DNA of 64,000 nt from Chitinophaga sp. Ak27 (GCF_012726295.1 NZ_JABAOB010000013.1:62001-126000); one strand, 5' to 3'. Numbered from the stretch's first letter, positions 35,102 to 45,238 are shown. The notes: a model not told the origin generated them from the letters alone. Program-made: numbers and translations.

Positions 35102-38100
35102 TTAGAATTTAGTTTTGATAGAAATACCTATTGAACGCTGAGCAGGCAATGCAGTTGTTCCATATGAACCTACACCCCAGCCTGTTCCGTTAGTTGATTC
35201 AGGTATTGCATTCGGAGCAGCTTTGTAGAGATAAGCCACATTGTTTGCAAAAACGGATACCACCAAGTTGCTCATACGTACCTTGCGGGCAATGTTTGAG
35301 TTCAAAGTGTAGTCGATAGCCACATTACGCAGGGCTACGTAGTCACTTTTAAAGATCCTGTCTTCAGGGAAGAAGCCATTGGAAAAATAAGAATCGTAGT
35401 AGTAGTTATCAGCAGACACCACTTTTGTGTTTGGTTTACCATCAGTACCCACGCCATCCAATATCACACCGTCGTGGAAGGTTGGACCGCCGTTAGGGTT
35501 TGTACCTGCCACTTTCTTGGAACTGGCATCTAAGTAATAAGCCACGCCACCATGTGCCTCATCTCTATACTTCAATGTTTCTTTCAACGCACCTGCAGCC
35601 ATCATATAGGTTTCTGAACCAGACAGGAAAGTAGCTCCAAACTGGTAGTCCAGGTTGGCAATAAGGCGTATATTTTTGTAGGCAAAAGAAGTGAAAAAGC
35701 CTCCTGTTACATCAGGAATTGTTTTACCAATCAGCTTCGCAGTGCTGGTATAGTCATAGGCTGATCCGGCAGCATTCACTACTTTTTTTCCATTGCTTGG
35801 GTCATTTGCATTATTAGGATTGTTATAAGTGTAGGTTGACTTAGTCAGGTAAATCTGGCCATACTCCTGACCCACGTTAGCTACCGTATTCACTGCACCG
35901 AAGGAATTCCACAGGGTAAGAGACTGCAGTTTACCATCCAGTTTTTCAACAGTAGTTTTGCCACGTGCAAATGTCAGGTTTACATCCCACTCAAAATTCT
36001 TCGATAAAACTGGTTTTGTTTTAATAGCCAGCTCCCATCCAGTACTCATTACGTCACCAGCGTTCATACGAATATTTTTAACGCCCATTCCCGGAGGTGC
36101 AGCTACCGCCATGATCTGGTCGTAGATATGAGATCTGTAATAAGAGAAGTCTACACCAATTCTTTTGTTCTGGAGCAGGTAAGTTTCAAAACCTAATTCA
36201 AATTCACGTTTACGCTCAGGTTTTAAGTTTGGCTTACCGTTGGCATCCATTGGAGGAAGATCAGACGGAGGAGTTAATACATAGCCACCGCCAGTTTGGG
36301 AGGTAGTATAGTTCACGTTACTGAAGTAGCGTGGGCCCGGACGACCTACTGTAGCAAATGATCCTCTTACTTTAGCATATTCAAATGCCGCTGGTAATTT
36401 AAAGGTTTCACTTAATATCCACGCAGCACTTACACCAGGATAGAAATAATGATTATATCCCGGAGGCAAAATAGATGACCAGTCTTCCCTTCCCTGCGCT
36501 TCGATATACACCTGGTTTTTCCACGCCAACTGTGCTGACCCGATTAAACTGTATAACAAATCCTGCCCGTTTGTAAACTGGTACTGAGGCTGTACGCCTA
36601 ATGGTAAGTTATTAAATGAGAAATAGTTCGGAATAACAAGTTGTCCATAACCATTTACTGATGCACCTTTTCCTTCTGTGTAATTCTTCCTGATTACACC
36701 ACCCACAAAACCAGATAAATTAAAATCAGAATTTATTTTGGTATCGAAGTTCAACATACCCTGTCCGTAGGTAGTCTTGTAGGTATTCGTTACATCGCTG
36801 TACATGAAACCACTATTAGGCCCTAATAACTGGGGATCCAATAATTTACCTTTATACTCATTCCGCTCTGTAGTGTAATCCAGACCACCCATTAATGTGG
36901 CACTAAATATATTGGTGAGTTTTATATCAGCAGATAAAGACTGGATATTATGCAATCTTGTGAAAATAGACTGATTCTCGAGCTGATCCCAGAGGAAACC
37001 TACTACACCCTTACGGCCATTGGAGATTAAGTTTCTCAGGCTTGGGTTGGCAAAGTAATTATAACCATCGGGTGTCAGCAAATGCGACTTTAACAAACCT
37101 ACATTAATATCGCTACTAAATGCTCCGATCTCAGCCTGCTGACCTTCTCCGTTCATGGTGCTCAGGTTGGCAGCGTTGAGGTTTCTGGAAATAAAAAAGT
37201 TGCCGGTATATTTAAGGGTGACGTTATTGTTTACCTTATAAGAGGTGTTAAGGCTAAACGTATTTTTGTCAAACCTTGACCCTGGCCTGATGGGGGTCAT
37301 ATTGGTATTAGTGTATGAAAAACGGATCTGTCCCTGATCATTACCGCCACTTAAAGCCACGTTGGTGGAGTTTTGATGCCCGGTTTGGTAAAGATCATTA
37401 TAGATATTTTTGGTTTGTGCCACCCATGGCCTTTCTACGCCATCCCACCACATCACTTTTACGCTTGGATCGAATTTTGGTCCAAATGCCTGTGCACCAG
37501 TACCATCTCCCAATGTAGTGGCCAATGTTCTTTTTCCATCCACCAAATAATATCCCTGTGCATCATTCCTGGAGTTGCTGGGGCTGGAACCTGTTCCATA
37601 TTCATTCTGTAATTTAGGCAGGAAAGCTGCGCGATCCCATGAAGTGGTAAAAGATGCCGCCACTCCCAGTCCTTTGCCTTTAGCGCCGCTTTTGGTAGTA
37701 ATCAACAGCACACCGTTGGCGCCTTCGCTACCGTACAACACGGATGCTTTAGCTCCCTTCAAAATTTCCATAGAGGCAATGTCATCTGGGTTGATATCGT
37801 TGATACCTGTTCCGTTATCACGATCGGTAGCGCCGTAACCCATTTGCGTATTCTGGTCGTGAATGGGAACACCATCTACAACGATCAGCGGACGTGTGGT
37901 GGAATTTTGGTCGAAAGACACCGCATTACGGATATTGATTTTCATCCCCGCAGTAGGACCAGCTGCAGTAGCTCCCACCTGCACGCCAGGTGCAGCGCCA
38001 TAGAGCGCCTGTAAAGGATTGGAGGGTGTACCGCTGACCATAATCCGGTCGGCATCAATTTTCGACACCGCATAACCTAATGCTTTAGCTTGCTTTTTGA

Positions 38101-38437
38101 TACCCAGCGCAGTCACTACCACCTCATCAGTAGTTCGTATACTAGACGCCAATGTTATTTGCATAGAAGCGGTAGCTGGCAGTTCCTGCGTCACAAATCC
38201 AATGTAAGAAAAGATCAGCTTCGCATCTGGCTTTACTTTAATGGTAAATGTTCCTTGTTTGCCGGTCAAAACGCCGTTGGTTGTACCTTTTTCGCCTACG
38301 GTAGCTCCTTCCAGAGCCGCTCCCGTCGCATCCTTGACGATACCTGTAACCGTCATTTTTTCTTGCCCATAGGCAAACATGCTTCCTATGCAAAAGAGCA
38401 TAAAAAGCAAGAGACATCTTTTGGTTGACTGCATCAT
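35102..38437 (-). CDS. SusC/RagA family TonB-dependent outer-membrane transporter
   Basis: The product (about 1111 residues) has a signal peptide (MMQSTKRCLLLFMLFCIGSMFAYGQ) and a carboxypeptidase-regulatory-like domain (MTVTGIVKDATGAALEGATV). The TonB box region (TDEVVVTALGI) and a plug (LIVVDGVPIHDQ; MEILKGAKASVLYGSEGANGVLLITTK) precede a beta-barrel ending GISIKTKF. It imports an unknown nutrient with its SusD partner. The frame runs on to 38581, but the signal peptide sets the start at 38435-38437. No sigma or anti-sigma regulator lies within 1.1 kb upstream. Confidence 0.94.
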   Translation of the reverse strand: MMQSTKRCLLLFMLFCIGSMFAYGQEKMTVTGIVKDATGAALEGATVGEKGTTNGVLTGKQGTFTIKVKPDAKLIFSYIGFVTQELPATASMQITLASSIRTTDEVVVTALGIKKQAKALGYAVSKIDADRIMVSGTPSNPLQALYGAAPGVQVGATAAGPTAGMKINIRNAVSFDQNSTTRPLIVVDGVPIHDQNTQMGYGATDRDNGTGINDINPDDIASMEILKGAKASVLYGSEGANGVLLITTKSGAKGKGLGVAASFTTSWDRAAFLPKLQNEYGTGSSPSNSRNDAQGYYLVDGKRTLATTLGDGTGAQAFGPKFDPSVKVMWWDGVERPWVAQTKNIYNDLYQTGHQNSTNVALSGGNDQGQIRFSYTNTNMTPIRPGSRFDKNTFSLNTSYKVNNNVTLKYTGNFFISRNLNAANLSTMNGEGQQAEIGAFSSDINVGLLKSHLLTPDGYNYFANPSLRNLISNGRKGVVGFLWDQLENQSIFTRLHNIQSLSADIKLTNIFSATLMGGLDYTTERNEYKGKLLDPQLLGPNSGFMYSDVTNTYKTTYGQGMLNFDTKINSDFNLSGFVGGVIRKNYTEGKGASVNGYGQLVIPNYFSFNNLPLGVQPQYQFTNGQDLLYSLIGSAQLAWKNQVYIEAQGREDWSSILPPGYNHYFYPGVSAAWILSETFKLPAAFEYAKVRGSFATVGRPGPRYFSNVNYTTSQTGGGYVLTPPSDLPPMDANGKPNLKPERKREFELGFETYLLQNKRIGVDFSYYRSHIYDQIMAVAAPPGMGVKNIRMNAGDVMSTGWELAIKTKPVLSKNFEWDVNLTFARGKTTVEKLDGKLQSLTLWNSFGAVNTVANVGQEYGQIYLTKSTYTYNNPNNANDPSNGKKVVNAAGSAYDYTSTAKLIGKTIPDVTGGFFTSFAYKNIRLIANLDYQFGATFLSGSETYMMAAGALKETLKYRDEAHGGVAYYLDASSKKVAGTNPNGGPTFHDGVILDGVGTDGKPNTKVVSADNYYYDSYFSNGFFPEDRIFKSDYVALRNVAIDYTLNSNIARKVRMSNLVVSVFANNVAYLYKAAPNAIPESTNGTGWGVGSYGTTALPAQRSIGISIKTKF

Positions 38438-39275
38438 TTTTTTGTTTTTAAATTGAATAGAACTTATTTGGTATAGATTATAAGTGGAAAAGTATACTTG
38501 GCTGAAATCACCGATGATGCTCAGCTTGTTCATGGTTTCAGCACTATAGCCTGTAACGTCGTTACCCTCTCGCCTACGCAATTCAGTCCCTGCTGCTGGT
38601 AATAATGGCCGGATCTATAGGAGTACTGTTTTATGTGTTTAGTACTCATGCTTTTGATTGATTTTTTTCTGCAAAGCAGTAGCTATTGCGTTATTCATAA
38701 CATACAAGCCAATATTCAGATGGCTTGATTTACCAAAATGGAATAAAGGTATTCTGCCTGCAAGGCATCACTCATTGCTCAACAACGCTACTTTGCGATA
38801 GAAACATTTTGACGTACATATGCTTACGAATGACAAGTGAATGATAAAAACGCCCGATTTAGTAAAATTCTGGTTGACTGCTTAAAAACAATCTAATCTT
38901 TTCAATTGTTGTGATCCTGATTGAATTTATAGTTTAGGAAATAAATTGTTGTAGGTTGATATCCCTTGGACGAAATAGGCTATCAGTTTTTTAAAAACGT
39001 TTTAGCTATCCCAAAATGACGAAATGACTCGCATGTCTTCCGGTCCTAATGCTTTTTTCCTCTTCTCAAACCTAGTCAAAGTTTTTTTAGTCGCCCAACT
39101 TTTTGAAAACTTTTTTAAAGAAATGTTAAAATAAAATCATTATTTAATAAAATAAAATCAAAAACGCTTGTTAACCAGCCATTTCTCATGATTTTATAGG
39201 ATATGGCGACTGGCCAAATGCGGCTCACTAAACCTCGTTTTTACCCGTAATGATTTATTCAGCGGAAATGGGATT
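38438..39275. other. Leader region upstream of SusC of pair 2, no gene seen
   Basis: A non-coding, A+T-rich stretch upstream of the minus-strand SusC gene. A 7-bp inverted repeat (GAGTACT 38621-38627, AGTACTC 38641-38647) is the only clear structure. It presumably holds the SusCD promoter. Confidence 0.5.
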
Positions 39276-39506
39276 TTACATTGCTTCGATAGCTTGCCGG
39301 TGTTCTGCAGGAACGGCATGCTTACTGCCTGCTGCTACTTCATCCCGTGAGGTCAGCAGGATAGGGCGTACCGGCTCCAAGGTGCAACGACCATAGCTGC
39401 CGCCACAATTTTTTGCCTGGCAATACCCTAAAGCTGTTTTCCAATAACATCTGTCGCGAGCAAGAGCTTCACTTTCGTCCTTGTACCTGCAACAACAATA
39501 TTTTTT
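39276..39506 (-). pseudogene. Possible gene remnant, Cys-rich, no start codon
   Basis: One minus-strand frame is open for about 76 codons from a TAG (39507-39509) to the TAA at 39276-39278. It reads as a coding-like, Cys-rich peptide (YCCCRYKDESEALARDRCYW, then GYCQAKNCGGSYGRC) with no ATG, GTG or TTG start. It may be the 3' end of a decayed gene. I do not recognise the family. Confidence 0.3.
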
Positions 39507-39595
39507 CTATCTGTTGGAATACGTTAACTTAATACATTTGAAATGCTCTCCCCTATTTTAGAAAAAGTTAGTTTCTCATTAATCATTCCAGGATC

Positions 39596-40459
39596 ATGGT
39601 TCCACCTATCCAAAAAGAAAAAGCTGAAAAATTGTTGAAATTTCATCATGACGAAGAAATTTTAGTGCTGCTGAATTCATGGGATATTGGCAGTTCCAGG
39701 TTAATAGAGGCCTGTGGTTATAAAGCAATCGCAACAACAAGTATGGGAATGGCGGCCGCTTTAGGGTATCCCGATTGCCAGGTAATGCAGTTATCAGAGA
39801 TGATTAACATTATAACTGGCATTGTTAAAGGGGTACAAGCTCCCGTAACAGTGGATATTGAAGCCGGATATGGAAATAACTTAGATGAAATAACTGATTC
39901 GGTTAAAAAGATAATTGCCACCGGAATTGCAGGAATAAACATTGAAGACAGCATCGATTTAAGTCCGGTGTTAATTGACGAGATAGCATTCTGTGAAAGA
40001 ATAGCAGCTATCCGCGCGCTATCAAATTCACTGGGCTTTCACTTAGTGATTAACGCAAGAACAGACTCCTTCTACACCTCATCCGGTTCGCCGAAAGAAA
40101 AGTTATCGGAATCTATAAGGCGCGGTAACAAATACCGGGAAGCGGGTGCAGACTGTATATTCGTTCAACCCGTATCAGACAAAGCAACCATTGCTACATT
40201 GGTAAAAGAAATTAATGCTCCCCTTAATATTCTTCTAAACCCCACTATTGGAGAAGGCATACCACCTTCCATCCGCCAATTACAGGATATGGGTGTTGCC
40301 AGGTTAAGCCTGGGTTCCAGCTTAATGAAAGCTACGTTGGCTTTGATTAAAAAAGTGGCGGATGAAATAGTTACCTACGGAACCAGCGATATTTTATTGG
40401 ATGCGATGATGCCTGTTTCGGAAACGACATTGGCTTATAAGATGGCGATAGGTAGATGA
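39596..40459 (+). CDS. Isocitrate lyase/PEP mutase family enzyme
   Basis: The 287-residue protein belongs to the phosphoenolpyruvate mutase/isocitrate lyase superfamily, a TIM-barrel family acting on C-C or C-P bonds of 2-oxo acids. Seen are LLNSWDIGSSRLIEACGYKAIATTSMG, the metal-site segment VTVDIEAGYG, GINIEDS and VINARTDSF. The exact reaction (carboxyphosphonoenolpyruvate mutase-, oxaloacetate decarboxylase- or methylisocitrate lyase-like) cannot be told. It stands alone and ends near a hairpin shared with the convergent VOC gene. Confidence 0.88.
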   Translation: MVPPIQKEKAEKLLKFHHDEEILVLLNSWDIGSSRLIEACGYKAIATTSMGMAAALGYPDCQVMQLSEMINIITGIVKGVQAPVTVDIEAGYGNNLDEITDSVKKIIATGIAGINIEDSIDLSPVLIDEIAFCERIAAIRALSNSLGFHLVINARTDSFYTSSGSPKEKLSESIRRGNKYREAGADCIFVQPVSDKATIATLVKEINAPLNILLNPTIGEGIPPSIRQLQDMGVARLSLGSSLMKATLALIKKVADEIVTYGTSDILLDAMMPVSETTLAYKMAIGR

Positions 40460-40490
40460 GAAGTATTCCCTAATTAGGGACAGTCAACCA

Positions 40491-40519
40491 GGCGGCGATG
40501 CCTTTAAAGCAACGCCGCC
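40491..40519. terminator. Hairpin between convergent genes
   Basis: GGCGGCG (40491-40497) pairs with CGCCGCC (40513-40519), with an inner TGC/GCA pairing. Just before it, TCCCTAATTAGGGA at 40467-40480 is a perfect 14-bp palindrome. The location between two stop codons suggests a terminator. Confidence 0.5.
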
Positions 40520-40550
40520 GGACCTTAGTTGTTCTGGCATTTACCAAAAT

Positions 40551-41402
40551 TTACTCAAGCGTTGCCTGCACAATTTGTTCAATGTCAAATTTTCGCATTT
40601 GCATAAATGCCTGGGCAGCCTTACCGGCCTTATTGGGATCGGTCATCAATTTTCCGAGAATAGTAGGTACTACCTGCCAGGAAACTCCAAATTTATCTTT
40701 TAACCAGCCACACCTGCTTTCAGCCCCGCTCTCGGTTAATTTTTCCCAATAGTGATCTATCTCTTGTTGCGTGTTGCAATGGATCGTTAAGGAAACGCCC
40801 TCGTTAAATGCAAATTTGTGAGCATGCGCACTCTCCATTAACATGAACTTCTGCCCGCCAAGGGTTATCACAGCATGCTTTACTTTTCCCTCAATGTCGG
40901 GCTGTTCATTTTGTGAGTAATGGAGTATTCCATCTGTTGCTGAATCCGGGAATATCGACGTATAGTGCTGGATGGCCTCTTTTACGCGGCCATACTGATC
41001 TCCGACGAACATCAAAAAAGGCGTGATCTTTTGTCCAACTGCTGCTATTGACCCCAGACTAATCTGCCATGAAATACCAAACCGGTCGCTCACCCAACCG
41101 TATTTTTCGCTCCACGGATACTTATCCAAAGGCATCAGTATAAAGCCTCCGCTGGATAATTCCTCCCAGATACTCTTTAATTCTTCTTCTGTTTCACAGA
41201 TATAATACAATGAGATGGATGGATTGGGTCTGTACATAGGACCGCCATCTAATAACGTGATATGTTGTCCACCTATTTCTATTTCGGTGACAATAGGCGA
41301 CTGCATTGCTATTTTCGCGCCGGGAATTATTTTGCAATACAAAGCGGCAGCTTCTTTTGCCTGGTTATCGAACCATAAGCAAGGCGTGATTAGTTCTTTC
41401 AT
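40551..41402 (-). CDS. Two-domain VOC family protein (PhnB-like)
   Basis: The 283-residue protein consists of two similar VOC halves of about 140 residues: ITPCLWFDNQAKEAAALYCKIIPGAK at the N-terminus and ITPFLMFVGDQYGRVKEAIQHYTSIFP in the second. Each half ends with a KFGVSWQ/RFGISWQ segment. It matches the PhnB-like 3-demethylubiquinone methyltransferase-type domain, whose enzymatic role is usually not known. It is a tandem duplication of one domain. The AraC gene just upstream on the same strand may regulate it. Confidence 0.85.
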   Translation of the reverse strand: MKELITPCLWFDNQAKEAAALYCKIIPGAKIAMQSPIVTEIEIGGQHITLLDGGPMYRPNPSISLYYICETEEELKSIWEELSSGGFILMPLDKYPWSEKYGWVSDRFGISWQISLGSIAAVGQKITPFLMFVGDQYGRVKEAIQHYTSIFPDSATDGILHYSQNEQPDIEGKVKHAVITLGGQKFMLMESAHAHKFAFNEGVSLTIHCNTQQEIDHYWEKLTESGAESRCGWLKDKFGVSWQVVPTILGKLMTDPNKAGKAAQAFMQMRKFDIEQIVQATLE

Positions 41403-41463
41403 ACATTTAAATTTTATGTAAAGGTGAACCAGCCGCCCAATGTGGCATTGTATAAAACCGACA

Positions 41464-42237
41464 TTATTTTTTCTTTAGTCCAAATTGCAGGTAGTCATTG
41501 GGCGTAGTTGCAGTAAATTCCTTAAAAGAACGGATGTAATGGCTCTGATCAAAATAACCGTTAGCATATGCCACGTCGGTCAATTTATCAAACTGGCCAG
41601 ATTTTAACTGGTAAAAAGCCAACTGGAACTGGCAGATCCGCCGGTATTCATTGGCCGTTATCCCTACATATTTTTTAAAGATCCGTTGAAAGGTTCTTTC
41701 TGTGAGATTAAGTTCCTGCAGCATCTGTGCCAACACATCAGCTTCAGGGTTCTCCAGTATTTTGTCGGTAGCATACCGGATGATCATACATTCCCGCTGA
41801 CTAGCTGTAACCTGGGAAAGAACAAACTGATGCAGTACCTCCACTTTTTCGGCTGTTGATGAAGCATAGGCTAGTTGAACAGTTAATGCCATTGCCTTTT
41901 GCGGATTCCAACGATTCAGCTCGATAGCTCCATTTTTTAGTTGCTGAGCAGATAGCTTGAAAACAGGCCCTAAGGCAAATGGCTTAAAAAAAAATGCAAT
42001 CAGCGATGCGCGTCCCCATTCTGCCCATCTTTCTGTTGGAACGGTCTTTCCAAACAGTGACAGGCGATTTTCTTTATTCTGTGATGTACATAATAAAGCA
42101 GACATGCCGTTGGTAAATATTGGTAAATCCTCCGGCCCAGGGGGATCGGCACTTTCAAGAATTAAGACTGTTTGAACAACATCTTTTAATATCGGGTCTA
42201 TTTTATTATACCATTGTTGCATATAGAAATCAATCAT
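41464..42237 (-). CDS. AraC family transcriptional regulator
   Basis: The product (about 257 residues) has an N-terminal sensing part of about 140 residues. The C-terminal AraC DNA-binding domain shows AQMLQELNLTERTFQRIFKKYVGITANEYRRICQFQLAF and DKLTDVAYANGYFDQSHYIRSFKEFTATTPNDYL. The ATG at 42235-42237 is chosen over an upstream GTG at 42258. It precedes the VOC gene on the same strand with a gap of about 60 nt. Confidence 0.88.
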   Translation of the reverse strand: MIDFYMQQWYNKIDPILKDVVQTVLILESADPPGPEDLPIFTNGMSALLCTSQNKENRLSLFGKTVPTERWAEWGRASLIAFFFKPFALGPVFKLSAQQLKNGAIELNRWNPQKAMALTVQLAYASSTAEKVEVLHQFVLSQVTASQRECMIIRYATDKILENPEADVLAQMLQELNLTERTFQRIFKKYVGITANEYRRICQFQLAFYQLKSGQFDKLTDVAYANGYFDQSHYIRSFKEFTATTPNDYLQFGLKKK

Positions 42238-42577
42238 AACCGTTAATAATCCGGACACGTTATGTCCATTTTATTCGCTCTGGTATCTATACCCTGACAA
42301 CTAAAAATAGGCCAATAGATGACGAATTATATATTTTTCAACTTTTTAATAATAGTACCTTTATCCACTTCCTATATTTATTTGTTAACGGGACAGAAAC
42401 CTAATCCTCCTGTCGGACATTCTAACAATTTTAGAAGTATATTCTCTGCAAAAGTTATGCACGCTGGCCTCTATTTAGGTCTGGAGTTTCAAGAGCCAAA
42501 ATTATTTTTAAAATATTTACTATGCTGTTCCGCATATACCATCGGGGACAAATTAAAACATCTCAACGCCTCAATTT

Positions 42578-44461
42578 TCATTTTATATCTCTTTCAATGA
42601 CAGCGAGATTTAATCTCTCTTTCAGATAACTTTCCAGTTCCTTATCTTCACAATAAACATAACAACCTTTCAATCCTCTTGTCATCAAGGTTCTGTAAGT
42701 ATTCTTAATAATCGCCCTGATTAATTTTTTTGCTCTCTCAGGCTGTTCTTTCAGCATCTTCTTATAGCCAGTGATAGATTTATCATCTTTGGACCTTTTT
42801 GAAGGATCTACTAATATCTGTCCTTCCCGGGCTATCAGGTCTTTTCCTATAATCACCCCTATGTATTCAACTTCCAGCCCCTGACATGTATGAATACAGC
42901 CAATCTGATCGATTGATCTCGGATCTATAATCCATGCAGATTCATATGCTTTAAAATTCCATTTCATCTTAAAGTTATGCTCAGGAATAATAATATCGTA
43001 TTCGCTCGATTTTCGCTGACTATTCCAATCCCAACAATATCCTGCAACTAATCGTGCTTTGTTGCTAATTCTATTTTTCTCAGCAATTATATTAAATAGC
43101 TCGTTCGGACTATCCACCACTTTAAAATCATATGCGAATCCAATAGAACCAAGATATTTGTTAGCAGTCTCCCGGATTTGCAAAACATCATCCAGCCACG
43201 CAAGGTAACCATCAGAGCCGTTACAACGAAACTGTGAAGACAAGCTAAGCCGGTGTACTTTTGCACCGGCAGCAGTGGCAAATGCTTCTATCAATTGAAT
43301 ATCTGCATAATCGTCGAAATGTACCCGTTGATCTTCATCAATAAAAAATATGGAACAGGTAGCCGTTTTGATAATTTCCTTTATCTGGTTATCACCTTGG
43401 CGGAGAAAACCTGTTTTTTCTGTGAGGCGATGAGCTTCATCTACAACCAATGTGGAGATTGCGTTTTCAGGCGCGTTCATGAAAGTTCCTGAGCCAACAA
43501 ATAAATTTCTAAGTTCAGTCATTCTTTTAACATCCCGGAGTTTGTCAAAATAAACACTACGTGGCGCCTGGGTTTTTGTAACATATTGTGTCATCAAGCC
43601 CCTTTGGTTTAATTCAACCAATAGATTAATAGCTACTACAGACTTTCCAGTACCGGGTCCCCCTTCAACAATCAATACGTTCTTATTTTTGCTATTAGAA
43701 TGCCTGGCGAGATAAAGTGCCGTTTCATAGGTTACTTTTTGGTCATCGATCATAATGAATTCCTTATTCCCTTTAATCAATGACTTGAGGCTGTCAGCAA
43801 GGCTTTTGCTCGGTCTTATCTTTCCATTATCTATTTTGGCTATAATATTTGTTTTATCACCGTACTTCATAAATTTCTTTATGAATTCCCGCAATTTGAT
43901 AGCATCCTTTTTTAAGAATACAGGTGCTTTCTCAATATAGTATTTATAAAATTCATTGGTTATTACATCATCCTCTTCATAATTATGCAGATAAGCACAA
44001 GGCTGAACGACAATGGATTCCTCCTCAATAGTACCGTTAAAGGATTGAAGCAAAGCCGCATATGACCAGGCTTGGTAAGAAGGATGGCTGGTAGGTATTC
44101 TGTTACCTCTGAACTGAGTTTCAACAATACCGTCTTTTTCGGTTAAGTGCGCGGCTGACCATTGTTTCAGCTCAACAATAATTACATTTTCTTTATCTTC
44201 ATCTGAACCGGTAATGATAAAATCTGCCCTCTTAGAAGTCTGAGGAAGATGATATTCTATAGATATCCCGCAATCACCTGGTATAGTGTAATCGTTAAGG
44301 ACCATTCCCATGTAGACCAGGGAATTTTTATACGACTGCAATTCATTAGGCGCTACAGATTTTCCTGTTTTTAGTTTTATTTGCCGGGCAATTATATTTT
44401 CAATGTCGTTTGTCAATAGATCATTGTCAAAACCCTGCTTGCTTTCCTGGTATACGATCAT
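42578..44461 (-). CDS. DUF2075 helicase-like ATPase with N-terminal nuclease-like domain
   Basis: The 627-residue protein has an N-terminal PD-(D/E)XK-like segment (KRADFIITGSDEDKENVIIVELKQW, about 94-118) followed by a superfamily 1-type ATPase. Its Walker A is IVEGGPGTGKSVVA, Walker B is TLVVDEAHRL, there is an IDEDQRVHF motif and a C-terminal GCIHTCQGLEVEYIGVIIG / RTLMTRGLKGCYVYC region. DUF2075 proteins are common in defence islands. The MazG-like gene lies 36 nt upstream on the same strand, so the two form an operon. It marks the left end of the A+T-rich accessory region. Confidence 0.85.
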   Translation of the reverse strand: MIVYQESKQGFDNDLLTNDIENIIARQIKLKTGKSVAPNELQSYKNSLVYMGMVLNDYTIPGDCGISIEYHLPQTSKRADFIITGSDEDKENVIIVELKQWSAAHLTEKDGIVETQFRGNRIPTSHPSYQAWSYAALLQSFNGTIEEESIVVQPCAYLHNYEEDDVITNEFYKYYIEKAPVFLKKDAIKLREFIKKFMKYGDKTNIIAKIDNGKIRPSKSLADSLKSLIKGNKEFIMIDDQKVTYETALYLARHSNSKNKNVLIVEGGPGTGKSVVAINLLVELNQRGLMTQYVTKTQAPRSVYFDKLRDVKRMTELRNLFVGSGTFMNAPENAISTLVVDEAHRLTEKTGFLRQGDNQIKEIIKTATCSIFFIDEDQRVHFDDYADIQLIEAFATAAGAKVHRLSLSSQFRCNGSDGYLAWLDDVLQIRETANKYLGSIGFAYDFKVVDSPNELFNIIAEKNRISNKARLVAGYCWDWNSQRKSSEYDIIIPEHNFKMKWNFKAYESAWIIDPRSIDQIGCIHTCQGLEVEYIGVIIGKDLIAREGQILVDPSKRSKDDKSITGYKKMLKEQPERAKKLIRAIIKNTYRTLMTRGLKGCYVYCEDKELESYLKERLNLAVIERDIK

Positions 44462-44497
44462 CTTAGGATGGAAGATAGGGTGAGAAATAAAAATAGC

Positions 44498-44836
44498 TTA
44501 AAAGTCGTTGTATTTTTTTGAAGAGCCTTTGGCTTTGCTTATCGGATACTTTTCTGCATTCTTCTTAATTTTATCAAGCACCATCTCTTTTACATCCAGG
44601 TTATGCTTATTGGCCAACAGGAAGCAAAAAGAAAAGACGTCAGCCAATTCTTCTTTCAATCGCTCCACATTAACTTGTTCAGCGTCAACCCCGTTTTTCC
44701 ACAAAAATAGTTCATTCAGCTCTGCTGCTTCAATTGAAATGGCTAGTGCGAGATCCTTTGAGCCATGGAATTGTTCCCAGTTGCGTTCATCTCGGAATCT
44801 AATCAGCTCTTGCATTATAATATCGAAATCGGACAT
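44498..44836 (-). CDS. MazG-like nucleotide pyrophosphohydrolase
   Basis: The 112-residue protein is a short all-alpha NTP pyrophosphohydrolase of the MazG/RS21-C6 type. The metal-binding EAAEL...EELADVFSF motif (residues near 36 and 61-69) is intact. Such enzymes hydrolyse dNTPs or modified nucleotides to monophosphates. It is the first gene of a two-gene unit with the DUF2075 helicase, suggesting a nucleotide-linked defence or housekeeping role; this is inference. Confidence 0.88.
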   Translation of the reverse strand: MSDFDIIMQELIRFRDERNWEQFHGSKDLALAISIEAAELNELFLWKNGVDAEQVNVERLKEELADVFSFCFLLANKHNLDVKEMVLDKIKKNAEKYPISKAKGSSKKYNDF

Positions 44837-45238
44837 ATTGAAAGTAATTTGATTAAATTATTTGAGGATTGTAAATGTATCATGTCAGGCTTCTTATCAA
44901 AAATGTCAAAGACGAATATAAGTATTACTGGTTTAAGATAGAATGTAATATTCTAGTAGATGGGAAGAAGAGGAAAGTACATAGGGCATTTGCCTCCCAT
45001 TTCATCCTGATGTTAGTCTGCTTTTCCAAAGCTACAATAGCCGTTTCGAGCGATTATTCCAGCTTCCATGTTTACATTTTTACATTGTTTACGAATCGTA
45101 AACACTAACCAAAACGTAAACAAGGACTTTATATTCGGAAATTCCGAATTTCTTAACTTGAGTAGCTTGTATCATCACTTCCCGAATTGTTTCCATTTTG
45201 GAAATAGTTAACCATTCGGAAATTCCGAACAGTTCAAA
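44837..45238. promoter_or_regulatory. Upstream region of the MazG-DUF2075 unit with three palindromes
   Basis: GTTTACGA-A-TCGTAAAC (45087-45103) is a perfect palindrome. TTCGGAAATTCCGAA occurs twice, at 45134-45148 and 45215-45229, 81 bp apart, each a perfect 7-bp-arm palindrome around one A. A half-site-like CGTAAACA lies at 45115-45122. These look like regulator operators upstream of the minus-strand operon. A 77-codon plus-strand frame here shows no recognisable motif. Confidence 0.55.

Noticed and set aside
42319..42600. 93-codon plus-strand frame between the AraC and DUF2075 genes
   Set aside because: It overlaps the end of the DUF2075 gene, has no motif and lies in an A+T-rich junction; at best a remnant.
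44875..45108. 77-codon plus-strand frame in the MazG upstream region
   Set aside because: It runs through the palindromes, has no recognisable motif and ends in an operator-like sequence.
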